From Tomitella fengzijianii (lineage in GTDB: Bacteria; Actinomycetota; Actinomycetes; Mycobacteriales; Mycobacteriaceae): 64,000 bases of DNA. How positions within the stretch are numbered: the stretch's first letter is position 1; every line of letters begins with the position of its first letter. The notes below the pieces were generated by a model that worked only from the letters and a program-made list of their open reading frames with translations, did not search any database and was not told the origin of the DNA. Below are positions 7,827-15,603 of the stretch, one piece after another. The translations under genes were made by a program, and so were the position numbers. The stretch lies in the NCBI RefSeq assembly GCF_007559025.1, contig NZ_CP041765.1:3593501-3657500 (forward strand). Direction: 5' to 3'.

Positions 7827-9491
7827 TCATGCGCGGGCGGCGATCGCCCCGGCATCCACGCCGTCGGGCAGGGTGCCGTACTCGATCCCGCCGTCCCCGC
7901 CGAGCCGCGCCGCCACGAAGCCGTCGGCCACGGCCGTCGGCGCCTCGCGCACCATCAGCGACGCCTGGAACGCCAGCGCCATCGACTCCACCAGGCGCCG
8001 CGCACGTGATTCCGCGCCCGCGGGGTCGGCGGCCACCGCGGCGATCATCTTGCGCGTCCTCGCCAGGTGGGCGTCGAACGCGTGCGACGAGCCGGCCGCC
8101 AGGGCCACCTCGGCATCGAACGCCTCGACCGTCTCCGGCTCGCGCGCCATCGCCCGCAGCACGTCGAGGGCGATGACGTTGCCGGACCCCTCCCACACCG
8201 CCATCACCGGCTGCTCGCGGTAGCGCCGGGCCAGCGGGAAGTTCTCGATGAACCCGTTGCCGCCCAGACACTCCAGGGCCTCGTAGGCGTGGTGGGGGCC
8301 GCGCTTGCACACCCAGTACTTCGACACGGCGGTCGCGAGCCGGCGCAGCGGACCCTGCTCGCCGGTCTCGTCGTCGTACGCCGCGGCCAGGCGCATCGCG
8401 GTCCACGTCGCGGCCTCCGCCTCCAACTGCAGGTCGGCGATCACGCCCGTCATGGCCGGCTGGTCGATGAGGGTCTTGCCGAACGCCTGCCGGTGACGCG
8501 CATGCCAGGCCGCCTCGGCCACGGACTGCCGCATGCCGGCCGCCGAGCCGTAGACGCAGTCCAGGCGGGTGCGCCCCACCATCTCGATGATCGTGCGCAC
8601 GCCCCGGCCGACCTCGCCGACGAGCCACCCCACGGTGCCGTCCAGCTCGATCTCGGAGGACGCGTTGGACTTGTTGCCCATCTTGTCCTTGAGCCGCTGG
8701 ATGCGGAACACGTTGCGCGCGCCGTCGGGCAGCACCCTGGGGACCAGGAAGCAGCTCAGCCCGGCGTTCGCCTGCGCGAGCACCAGGAAGGCGTCCGATT
8801 GCGGCGCCGAACAGAACCACTTGTGCCCGGTGAGAGCCCAGGTGCCGTCGGAGAGCTCCTCCGCGCGGGTGGTGTTGGCCCGCACGTCCGAGCCGCCCTG
8901 CTTCTCCGTCATCGCCATCCCGAAGATCGCCCCGGGCTTGTCGAGGGTCAGCTGCGGGTCGTACTCGCGCGAGAACGTGCGCGGCACCCAGAATTCGGCC
9001 AGATCGGGGCTGAATCGCAGCGATGGCACGGCGGCGTGCGTCATCGAGACGGGGCAGGCGTGCCCGGGCTCCACCTGTGAGAACTGCATGAACACCCCGG
9101 CACGTGCCACATTCGCGCCCGGTCTCGGGTCCGCCCAGGCGCTGGTGTGCGCACCGTGCGCCACCGCAGCGCCCATGATCCGGTGGTACGACGGGTGGAA
9201 GTCCACCTCGTCCACGCGGTTGCCGTAGCGGTCGTGGGTGCGCAGCTCCGGAGTGAACCGCTGCACGAGCTCCGCGTCCAGCTGGAACTGCGCGCCGCCC
9301 ACCAGCTCGCCCACTTCGGTCAGGTGCGGCGCGGCCCAGCCCCCGCCGTAGCGCTGCACCGCCTCCGTGAGCGCCGCATTGGTCGTGTACTCGTTGATGT
9401 CCGTGCGCGGCGGCGGCTGGTTGAACACCTCGTGGGTGGGGTGGCCGCGGCGGGCCGTGCCGGTCTGCGCCCCGGCGCCGGTTGCGGTCAT
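7827..9491 (-). CDS. AidB-like acyl-CoA dehydrogenase-family protein
   Basis: A flavoprotein of about 554 aa. MTEKQGGSDVRANTT and YEALECLGGNGFIENFPLARRYRE are hallmark AidB/acyl-CoA dehydrogenase segments, and the N-terminal half carries the AidB-specific extension (VFNQPPPRTDINEYTTNAAL). E. coli AidB binds DNA and FAD and is induced by alkylation; actinobacterial homologues often sit in catabolic clusters as dehydrogenases of bulky acyl-CoAs. I start at the ATG at 9491 (MTATGAG); an in-frame ATG at 9524 is possible. It converges with the Ddn-like gene and is preceded by a 440-bp repeat-rich gap. Confidence 0.85.
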   Translation of the reverse strand: MTATGAGAQTGTARRGHPTHEVFNQPPPRTDINEYTTNAALTEAVQRYGGGWAAPHLTEVGELVGGAQFQLDAELVQRFTPELRTHDRYGNRVDEVDFHPSYHRIMGAAVAHGAHTSAWADPRPGANVARAGVFMQFSQVEPGHACPVSMTHAAVPSLRFSPDLAEFWVPRTFSREYDPQLTLDKPGAIFGMAMTEKQGGSDVRANTTRAEELSDGTWALTGHKWFCSAPQSDAFLVLAQANAGLSCFLVPRVLPDGARNVFRIQRLKDKMGNKSNASSEIELDGTVGWLVGEVGRGVRTIIEMVGRTRLDCVYGSAAGMRQSVAEAAWHARHRQAFGKTLIDQPAMTGVIADLQLEAEAATWTAMRLAAAYDDETGEQGPLRRLATAVSKYWVCKRGPHHAYEALECLGGNGFIENFPLARRYREQPVMAVWEGSGNVIALDVLRAMAREPETVEAFDAEVALAAGSSHAFDAHLARTRKMIAAVAADPAGAESRARRLVESMALAFQASLMVREAPTAVADGFVAARLGGDGGIEYGTLPDGVDAGAIAARA

Positions 9492-9600
9492 GACCTCGTT
9501 CCTGCTGTTCGACGCCTCATACACTCATTGAACCAGCATTCACCGGATGTCGACACCGATCCGGGGCGGCTGCTCGTCCCTGTGCGACCCCTGCGCGCCG

Positions 9601-9687
9601 GCCCATTCGTCGCCGACTCATTGCGCGCCGGCCCATTCGTCGCCGGCCCATTCGTCGCCGACTCGGGGGCGGGCCCATTCGTCGCCG
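9601..9687. repeat. Four copies of the 15-mer GCCCATTCGTCGCCG
   Basis: Exact copies at 9601-9615, 9631-9645, 9646-9660 and 9673-9687, two of them embedded in a 30-bp unit with GACTCATTGCGCGCCG. They lie in the gene-free stretch 9492-9966 between the AidB-like gene and the hsaB terminator. Confidence 0.85.
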
Positions 9688-9743
9688 CGCGCCGATTGCC
9701 CACTCGCGCTCGCGGTGTCCCGGCGTGTCGTCGCAATCGGCGC

Positions 9744-9839
9744 GCGGCGCGACAACGGGCGCGCGGCGCCATAGGCGGGCCCCGGCCAACCTGCGTGCGG
9801 CGCGACAACGGGCGCGCGGCGCCATAGGCGGGCCCCGGC
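9744..9839. repeat. 43-bp direct repeat, two exact copies
   Basis: GCGGCGCGACAACGGGCGCG... runs 9744-9786 and again 9797-9839 with no mismatch. A degenerate third copy (CCAACAACGGGCCCTGGCAACC) follows to about 9876. Just upstream, 9716-9730 (TGTCCCGGCGTGTCG) is the exact reverse complement of 838-852 in the zwf gap, linking the two repeat regions. Confidence 0.85.
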
Positions 9840-9892
9840 AACCGGCGCGCAGCCCAACAACGGGCCCTGGCAACCAGCACGCACCCTGACGC

Positions 9893-9926
9893 GACGACGG
9901 CCCCACCATAGGGCGGGGCCGTCGTC
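9893..9926 (-). terminator. Terminator of the kshA-hsaB operon
   Basis: GACGACGGCCCC (9893-9904) pairs exactly with GGGGCCGTCGTC (9915-9926) around a 10-nt loop, 40 bp after the hsaB stop. Confidence 0.8.
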
Positions 9927-9966
9927 AGGCGGTTCCGGCGGAAGCGCCGGTCCTGGTGCCACGGGG

Positions 9967-10482
9967 TCACATGTCGGCGAAACTTCCATATCCGCCGCGG
10001 AAGAACAGCAGCGGGTCCACGTCACGCGCGGCCTCGAGTGCTGTCACCCGGCAGACCGCGATCGTGTGGTCGCCGGCCTCATGCTCGAACGCCAGCTCCG
10101 CCTCGATGCGGGCGAGCGCCCCGCTGACGACGGGCGCACCGTTGTCACCGCGGAACCACGGCAGCCCCTCGAACTTGTCGCCGCCGCTCACCGCGAACCG
10201 TCCGCAGACCTCCTTCTGGTCCGCGGCCAGCACGTTGATGCACACCGACTCCACGGCGCGCATCGCCGGCCAGCTGGTGGACGTCTTCGCCGGGCAGAAC
10301 GAGACATAGGGCGGGTCGAGCGACAGTGACGTCACCGACTGACACGCGAACCCGAGCGGACGCCGGCCGTCGTGCGCGGTGATCACGGTGACGCCGGTGC
10401 AGAAGTTGCCCAGTACGGCGCGCAGCGTCCGCGGGTCCACTTCCGCATCGGGTGCCGGCCGGGCCATGGTCACGGGGGTCAT
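9967..10482 (-). CDS. hsaB: Flavin reductase component HsaB-like
   Basis: NADH:flavin oxidoreductase that supplies reduced flavin to the HsaA monooxygenase, which ortho-hydroxylates 3-HSA in steroid ring degradation. The 171-aa product contains VDPRTLRAVLGNFCTGVTVITAHDG and GFACQSVTSLSLDPPYVSFCPAKTSTSW, closely matching the HsaB/HpaC-type FMN-binding split barrel. LLFFRGGYG near the end matches LLFYRGDY of HsaB. The ATG overlaps the preceding stop as ATGA, so translation is coupled to the small Cys protein. The partner HsaA-like gene is about 9 kb away. Other two-component monooxygenase reductases look similar, so pairing is inference. Confidence 0.82.
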   Translation of the reverse strand: MTPVTMARPAPDAEVDPRTLRAVLGNFCTGVTVITAHDGRRPLGFACQSVTSLSLDPPYVSFCPAKTSTSWPAMRAVESVCINVLAADQKEVCGRFAVSGGDKFEGLPWFRGDNGAPVVSGALARIEAELAFEHEAGDHTIAVCRVTALEAARDVDPLLFFRGGYGSFADM

Positions 10483-10742
10483 AGGAGCACCCCCGGCACC
10501 GGTTCGCTGCGCATCGAGAACCCCATGCGTCCGTCGCGCGCGGCCTGGTCGATGGTCGAGTGCAGTGCCGGGCACACCGAACCCGCCGAGCCCGTCGCCG
10601 CGCCGGAGGGCCGCACCTCACCCGCCTGCATCAGCGGGCAGGACTTGTGCGCGTCGTCGAGCCACTGGATGCTCGTGTGCTCGTCGCTGTATTTCTCGGC
10701 CAGCACCGTGGTGCCGCATTGCGAGCAGTCGATCGCCTGCAT
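10479..10742 (-). CDS. Small Cys-containing protein between kshA and hsaB, function unknown
   Basis: An 87-aa protein with cysteines at 6, 9, 35 and 57 (CSQCGTTVLAEKYS, KSCP, SVCP). The opening CxxC suggests a zinc-ribbon or redox site. A strong AAGGAGGACAAG precedes the ATG at 10742, and the stop overlaps the hsaB start as ATGA. Its place between an oxygenase and a flavin reductase suggests electron transfer or assembly, but it has no ferredoxin 2Fe-2S spacing. I do not recognise a characterised family. Confidence 0.75.
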   Translation of the reverse strand: MQAIDCSQCGTTVLAEKYSDEHTSIQWLDDAHKSCPLMQAGEVRPSGAATGSAGSVCPALHSTIDQAARDGRMGFSMRSEPVPGVLL

Positions 10743-10752
10743 CTTGTCCTCC

Positions 10753-11952
10753 TTACGCGCCGGCGGCACCGGATCCGGCGGTGGCCTTCTGCTGCTTCTC
10801 TGCGCGCTTGCGCTCGACGTTCTCGGCCACCTCGCGGTCCCAGTACTCGTTGGCCTTGGTGACGTCCACGTCGAACTCGAAGCGGCGCACCATGTCCTCG
10901 GTGATGTCGTCGCGGTCCACGTAGAACTGCTCGTACCAGCGGCGCAGCTGGTAGACGGGGCCGTCGTCCTCGCACAGCAGCGGGTTGTCGATGCGCGCCT
11001 TGGTGTCCCAGATCTGCACGTCCTGCTCGAAGGTCTCCATGGTGCCGTTGCCGAACTGCTCGGCCAGCGCCTGCGCCTCCTCGTCGGACATGCCGGGCAG
11101 CTTTGACACCATCACGCCGTACTGCAGGCGGAACGCGTCGGGGCGCACGGGCACGTGGCAGTTGATCAGGATGACCTCCAGGCCGTCCTGCGCCGTCAGC
11201 CGGTTGATCATGTAGGAGGGGCCGAAGTAGGAGGCGGTCGACTGTGTCACGCTCTCCTCGCCGAAGTTCACGTAGTCCTCGCCCGCCATGTCCGCGCGGG
11301 GCTTGAACGACATCTCCTGGGTGGCGATGTGGTCCTCGAAGATGTTACGGAAGTGCAGCGGCTGGTTGAGGTGCACGTAGAAGAAGTGCGCCATGTCGAC
11401 GACGTTGTCCACCAGCTCGCGGCAGTTGGTGCCCTCGATCAGCACCGAGCTCCAGTTCCAATCGGTCCACTTGTCGGAGCCGTATCCCTCGATCTCCGGG
11501 ATGGTCTCCTCCTCGGTGGGCTTGCCGCCCTCCGGGTCGTTCCACACGTACAGCTGGCCGTTGCGCTCGAGCGTCGGCCAGTTCTGCGTGCGGGCGCGCA
11601 TGGGCACACGCTTGGCGTAGGGGATCTCCTTGCACTTGCCGTCGCCGCCCCAGCGCCAGTCGTGGAACGGGCAGGCGATCTCGTCGCCCTTGACCGTGCC
11701 CTGGGAGAGATCGCCCCCCATGTGCCGGCAGTAAGAATCGAGGACGTTGAGCTCGCCCTTGGTGTCCTGCCAGACGACGAGCTTGCCGCCGAACGCCTCC
11801 ACCGAGTGCGGCGTGCCGTCGCGGAAGTCCTTCGCCAGCCCCAGGCAATGCCAGCCGCGGGCGAACCGTTCGGGGTTACCGCCCGATTCGATCTCGCGCA
11901 CCTCGTCGACGACCGTATCTGCGGCGCCCCGAACCTCTTCACTGACCGTCAT
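10753..11952 (-). CDS. kshA: 3-ketosteroid 9-alpha-hydroxylase oxygenase KshA
   Basis: Rieske non-haem iron oxygenase that 9-alpha-hydroxylates 3-ketosteroids (AD, ADD or CoA-thioester forms), leading to opening of ring B. The 399-aa product has a Rieske centre C75-x-H77...C94-x2-H97 (CRHMGGDLSQG, CPFHDWRWGG) and mononuclear iron ligands H189/H194 in DNVVDMAHFFYVH. PLLCEDDGPVYQLRRWYEQFYVD is nearly the KshA signature. It requires the reductase KshB, which is not in the window. First gene of kshA-small Cys protein-hsaB; a 15-bp palindrome lies 68 bp before its start. Multiple KshA homologues per genome are common in rhodococci. Confidence 0.93.
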   Translation of the reverse strand: MTVSEEVRGAADTVVDEVREIESGGNPERFARGWHCLGLAKDFRDGTPHSVEAFGGKLVVWQDTKGELNVLDSYCRHMGGDLSQGTVKGDEIACPFHDWRWGGDGKCKEIPYAKRVPMRARTQNWPTLERNGQLYVWNDPEGGKPTEEETIPEIEGYGSDKWTDWNWSSVLIEGTNCRELVDNVVDMAHFFYVHLNQPLHFRNIFEDHIATQEMSFKPRADMAGEDYVNFGEESVTQSTASYFGPSYMINRLTAQDGLEVILINCHVPVRPDAFRLQYGVMVSKLPGMSDEEAQALAEQFGNGTMETFEQDVQIWDTKARIDNPLLCEDDGPVYQLRRWYEQFYVDRDDITEDMVRRFEFDVDVTKANEYWDREVAENVERKRAEKQQKATAGSGAAGA

Positions 11953-12019
11953 GGTTCACTCCAATCTCGAACGTGGTGCCCCTCACAGTGGCCTGACTGT
12001 CGGCGCTGTCACAGAAGAT

Positions 12020-12034
12020 TCCCGCCCAGGGGGA
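12020..12034. promoter_or_regulatory. 15-bp palindromic site TCCCGCCCAGGGGGA upstream of kshA
   Basis: Identical over 15 bp to 17050-17064 upstream of the OYE gene, and related to 21216-21230 and 21239-21253 upstream of hsaA. It lies 68 bp before the kshA start in the divergent kshA/LLM promoter region. The nearby IclR-family regulator is a candidate binder; this is inference. Confidence 0.5.
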
Positions 12035-12135
12035 TGCGCTTGGGTCGGGGGCCGCACCGATTGGGAGGCTGCGGTGGGCCGATGGTGGAAACTAGTACGG
12101 CACTGACGGAGCGGATCGAAGACGGAGGCACAGGT

Positions 12136-13005
12136 ATGAAGATCGGCATCTTCTCGCCGGTGGTGGTGCACCACCCGGCATCGGCCAGCGCGTGGGAGGC
12201 GGAGGCCGGCATCGCCGAGCTCGCCGACATCGCCTCGGCGGCCGACGAGCTCGGCTTCAACCACCTGACCTGCAGCGAGCACGTGGCCATCCCCACCGAC
12301 GTGGCCGCAGAGCGCGGCGGCACCTACTGGGATCCGCTGGCCACCTTCGGGTTCCTCGCCGCCCGCACCCGCCGGATCAGGTTCGCGACGCAGGTGCTGG
12401 TGCTCGGCTACCACCACCCGCTCGACATCGCCAAGCGCTACGGCACGCTCGACACCGTCAGCGGCGGCCGGCTGATCCTCGGCGTCGGCGTCGGCAGCCT
12501 CCAGGAGGAGTTCGAGCTGATCGGCGCGCAGTTCGACGGCCGCGGGGCGGTCGCCGACGACGCCATGCGCGCGCTGCGCGCCTCGCTCGGCCGGACTGCA
12601 CCGGAATACTCCGGCACGCACTTCTCCTACCGCGACTGGTTCGTCAAGCCCGCCGCCGTGCAGGAGCACGTGCCGATGTGGGTGGGAGGACGAACTCCGC
12701 GGTCACTGCGCCGGGCCGCCGAGTTGGGCGACGGCTGGGTGCCGTTCGGACTGCCCCACAGCCGCTTGTCCGAGCTGCTGGCGCGCCACGAACTGCCGGA
12801 CGGCTTCGACGTGGTGCTCTCCGCCGAGCATGCGGTGGACCCGGCCGACGAGCCGGACCGTTGCCGGGCCGCCCTGGAATCGACCCGCGACGCGGGCGCG
12901 ACGGTCGCCACCGTCACCATCGCCGCACGCAGCGCCGCCCACTACCTCGAGCAGCTCGCCGCCCTCGCGGAGCGCGCGCGCGAGGTGGGCGCCCAGCTCG
13001 GCTGA
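12136..13005 (+). CDS. LLM-class F420-dependent oxidoreductase
   Basis: A 289-aa luciferase-like (beta/alpha)8 enzyme. MKIGIFSPVVVHHP, the SEHVAIPTD segment, DIAKRYGTLDTVSGGRLILGVGVGSLQEEFELIG and the C-terminal GWVPFG loop are typical of F420-dependent LLM proteins. The ATG at 12136 has GGAGG at 7-nt spacing; the longer open frame upstream is antisense to kshA and rejected. Divergent from kshA, sharing a 183-bp control region. LLM enzymes recur in actinobacterial steroid regulons but their substrates are mostly unknown. Confidence 0.88.
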   Translation: MKIGIFSPVVVHHPASASAWEAEAGIAELADIASAADELGFNHLTCSEHVAIPTDVAAERGGTYWDPLATFGFLAARTRRIRFATQVLVLGYHHPLDIAKRYGTLDTVSGGRLILGVGVGSLQEEFELIGAQFDGRGAVADDAMRALRASLGRTAPEYSGTHFSYRDWFVKPAAVQEHVPMWVGGRTPRSLRRAAELGDGWVPFGLPHSRLSELLARHELPDGFDVVLSAEHAVDPADEPDRCRAALESTRDAGATVATVTIAARSAAHYLEQLAALAERAREVGAQLG

Positions 13006-13014
13006 GCGCCCACC
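12984..13014. terminator. Short hairpin across the LLM stop codon
   Basis: GGTGGGCGC (12984-12992) pairs with GCGCCCACC (13006-13014). It is the only stem between the convergent LLM and lipoprotein genes; a weak terminator candidate. Confidence 0.45.
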
Positions 13015-13030
13015 CCGCGTCGTGCCGCGG

Positions 13031-14662
13031 CTACTTCTTGATCCACGCGTCGTCGAACAGCATCACGCTGTCCATCGTCGGCGTCACGCCGTGCACGTTC
13101 GGCGACCAGGCGACGAAATTGCTGCCCGACGCCATCGGAACCATCGGCGCGTGCGCGGTGAACTGCTGCTGCAGCTCGGCGAACGCGGCGCGCTTCGCGT
13201 CCTCGTCCGGGGCCTGCTGGATCTTCGCGAGCAGCGCGTCCATCTCCGCGCTGTGGTAGCCGGACGAGTTGTTGGTGGACGTGCTGCTGAGTGCGCTGTA
13301 CAAGCGGATGTACGGCGCCGCGTCCGGCAGGCTCAAGGCGGTGTAGCCGATGTCGTAGTCGTGGTCGACATACAGGCTCTGCACCATGTCGGTCACCGTG
13401 GGCACGAAGTCGATGTCCACGGTGAGGCCCACGCTCTCGAGCATGGCCTCCACCGTCAGCGCGTACTTCTGCGACCGCTCGTCCTGCACGCTCACGTAGG
13501 TCAGGCGGGTGGCGACGCCGTCCGCCTTCGCCTCGTCGACGAGCGCCCGCGCCGTGTCCGGGTCGAGCCCCGGCGCAGTGCCGTCGGCGTCGTGCCACTT
13601 GGACCACGCCGGGAAGATCTCCTTGCCCGGGTCCGCGGCGCCGCCGTCCACACGCTGGTTCACGGCCTCCGGGTCCAGTGCCAGCATGACCGCCCGGCGA
13701 ATGCGCTCGTCAGCCCCGGGCCTGCCGGGCCGGCTGTTGAGCTGGACCTGGTCGGTGAGGCTGTAGCGGTGCAGGTACCCCGGGAACCGCTGCTTCGCCT
13801 GCTCCACGTAGTTCGGATCGCGCAGGTAGGCCATCTCGATGTCGCCGCTGGCCAGCGAGTCGATCTTCGGCTTCTCGCCCGCGATGGACACGAAGGTCAG
13901 CCCGTCCACGTGAGGCTTGCCCGCCCAGTAGTCGGGGCGCGCCGTCAGCTCCAAGGTGGACTGGCCCAGCGACTTGACGGTGAACGGCCCCGCCCCGATC
14001 GGCCTGAAGGCGGCGCCCTCGCCGGAACCGGGAGCCACGATCATCCCGTGGCCCAGCGACAGCATCGCGGGGAACTGGTGCCACGGCCGGTTCAGCGTGT
14101 AGACCACCGTCGAATCGTCCACCGCCTCGACGGACGCGACGCTGTCGGTGAACACCTGCGCGTCTGGCCCGTTCAGCCGGTTGTACCGCTCGGTGCTGGC
14201 CACCACGGCCGCCGCGTCCAGCGGCGTGCCGTCGCTGAAGGTGATCCCGTCGCGCAACGTGAGCGTCCAGGACATGCCGTCGTCGCTCTCGTCGAGAGAT
14301 TCCGCGATGCGCGGCTCGTAGGTTTCCGCGACGGCGTCGTAGCGCACCAGGACGTCGTAGACCGCCGCGAGCTCCGTGCCGCCTGTCGTGCCCGACGCCT
14401 GGGTCTTCACCGGGTCCAGGCTGCGGACGGGGGCGTACGAGGCGAACCGCAGCACACCGCCGTCCACCGGTTCGCCGCCGTCCGGCTGGTCGCCGATGAT
14501 GCCGACGGTGACCTCGCCGTCCGACGTTGCGGTGGCTCCGCCGCCCGGACTCTCGCTCACGCAGCCCGCCAGGACCAGCGCGGCGCCGCAGAACATCGCG
14601 GCCGCCCGCACTCCCCTTGTGAGCCTTGTGGACCCGCCTGCCCCTGTAGTCCCTGTGAACAT
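13031..14662 (-). CDS. Peptide/nickel-type ABC substrate-binding lipoprotein (SBP family 5), orphan
   Basis: A lipoprotein of about 543 aa exported by Sec and lipidated at the LVLAGC lipobox (Cys near residue 34). The mature part has SBP_bac_5 hallmarks: AAVYDVLVRYD, WTLTLRDGITFSDGTPLDAAAVVAS and GAGPFTVKS. The ATG at 14662 has GAAGAGG upstream; the ATG five codons earlier lacks a ribosome site. No ABC permease or ATPase is adjacent. It is the last gene after the OYE and SDR genes, so the ligand may be a catabolic substrate rather than a peptide. It resembles the 37529-39175 protein in length and C-terminus (FDDAWIKK versus FDKAWIKGA) and may share its transporter. Confidence 0.85.
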   Translation of the reverse strand: MFTGTTGAGGSTRLTRGVRAAAMFCGAALVLAGCVSESPGGGATATSDGEVTVGIIGDQPDGGEPVDGGVLRFASYAPVRSLDPVKTQASGTTGGTELAAVYDVLVRYDAVAETYEPRIAESLDESDDGMSWTLTLRDGITFSDGTPLDAAAVVASTERYNRLNGPDAQVFTDSVASVEAVDDSTVVYTLNRPWHQFPAMLSLGHGMIVAPGSGEGAAFRPIGAGPFTVKSLGQSTLELTARPDYWAGKPHVDGLTFVSIAGEKPKIDSLASGDIEMAYLRDPNYVEQAKQRFPGYLHRYSLTDQVQLNSRPGRPGADERIRRAVMLALDPEAVNQRVDGGAADPGKEIFPAWSKWHDADGTAPGLDPDTARALVDEAKADGVATRLTYVSVQDERSQKYALTVEAMLESVGLTVDIDFVPTVTDMVQSLYVDHDYDIGYTALSLPDAAPYIRLYSALSSTSTNNSSGYHSAEMDALLAKIQQAPDEDAKRAAFAELQQQFTAHAPMVPMASGSNFVAWSPNVHGVTPTMDSVMLFDDAWIKK

Positions 14663-14814
14663 GGTTCCTCTTCCCATTACGCAAGAAGGCAGGCGTCATC
14701 GCCCCTCGTGCCCGCCTTGTGGTTCCTTCGGCGGACCGCCGCGGCACCCCGCGCCGCGGTCCCTTCCGGCCCGCCGATTCTTTTGGCCGCCTGCGCTCGC
14801 CGGCAGCGCGCCGG

Positions 14815-15567
14815 TCAGCGCATCAGCACCTGACCGCCGTCGACGGGCAACGAATGCCCGGTGATGTACTTGGCGTCGTCGCTGCACAGGAACGCCACCG
14901 CGGCGCCGATGTCGCCCTCCGGGTCGCCGAACCGGTGCAACGGCACCGTGTTCAGGTACGCCTCCGCCTCCTCGGGCCGCTGCTCGGCCCAGGTGGCGAG
15001 CCCCGGCGACAGCGACAGCGGCAGGATCGCGTTGACCCGGATGCCGTCGTCGGCCCACTCGCACGCCGCCGTCCGGGTCAGCGCCCGGATCGCCTCCTTG
15101 GCCGCGGCGTAGATGCCGTAGCCCGACGGGTCCCAGCGGACCCCCGCCGCGGATCCGAGGTTGACGATGGATCCGCCGCCCGACAGGTGCGGGTGGCACG
15201 TGCGCATCAGCCGCAGAGTGGCCAGCGGGCCGGAGTCCATGACGCGGCCGTAGTCGTCGTCGGTGATGTCCAGCAGGCGCCCGTTGACCACCGTCTGGGC
15301 GTTGTTGACCAGGATCGACATCGAACCGAAGTGGTCCACCACGCGCTCGGCCAGCGACTCCGTGTCGAAGGGGTCGGTGACGTCGCAGGTGAAGGCCTGG
15401 GCGTCGCGCCCGCGCTCCCGGATCTCCTTCGCCGTCTGCTCCACCTTCTCGTAGGTGCGGCCGGCCAGCGCCACCTTCGCTCCGCGCTCGGCGAGCGCGA
15501 ACGCGATGCCCTGCCCGACGCCCTGTCCGGCACCGGTGACCAGTGCCACCTTGTCTTTGATCGTCAT
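14815..15567 (-). CDS. Short-chain dehydrogenase/reductase
   Basis: A 250-aa classical SDR. TGAGQGVGQGIA is the cofactor motif, NNAQ the structural Asn, VNLGSAAG the catalytic Ser region, and YAAAK the catalytic Tyr-Lys. The C-terminal GHSLPVDGGQVLMR is typical of FabG-like dehydrogenases. It starts 36 nt after the OYE gene on the same strand. Likely an alcohol/ketone interconversion on the same substrate as the OYE enzyme. Confidence 0.88.
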   Translation of the reverse strand: MTIKDKVALVTGAGQGVGQGIAFALAERGAKVALAGRTYEKVEQTAKEIRERGRDAQAFTCDVTDPFDTESLAERVVDHFGSMSILVNNAQTVVNGRLLDITDDDYGRVMDSGPLATLRLMRTCHPHLSGGGSIVNLGSAAGVRWDPSGYGIYAAAKEAIRALTRTAACEWADDGIRVNAILPLSLSPGLATWAEQRPEEAEAYLNTVPLHRFGDPEGDIGAAVAFLCSDDAKYITGHSLPVDGGQVLMR

Positions 15568-15603
15568 GTGTTCCGGGTCCTTCCTCGAAGTATTTCCAGC
15601 GGT

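Noticed and set aside
13031-14662. Assigning a full ABC transporter to the orphan lipoprotein
   Set aside because: No permease or ATPase lies within 18 kb; sharing the 32.7-37 kb transporter is only a possibility.
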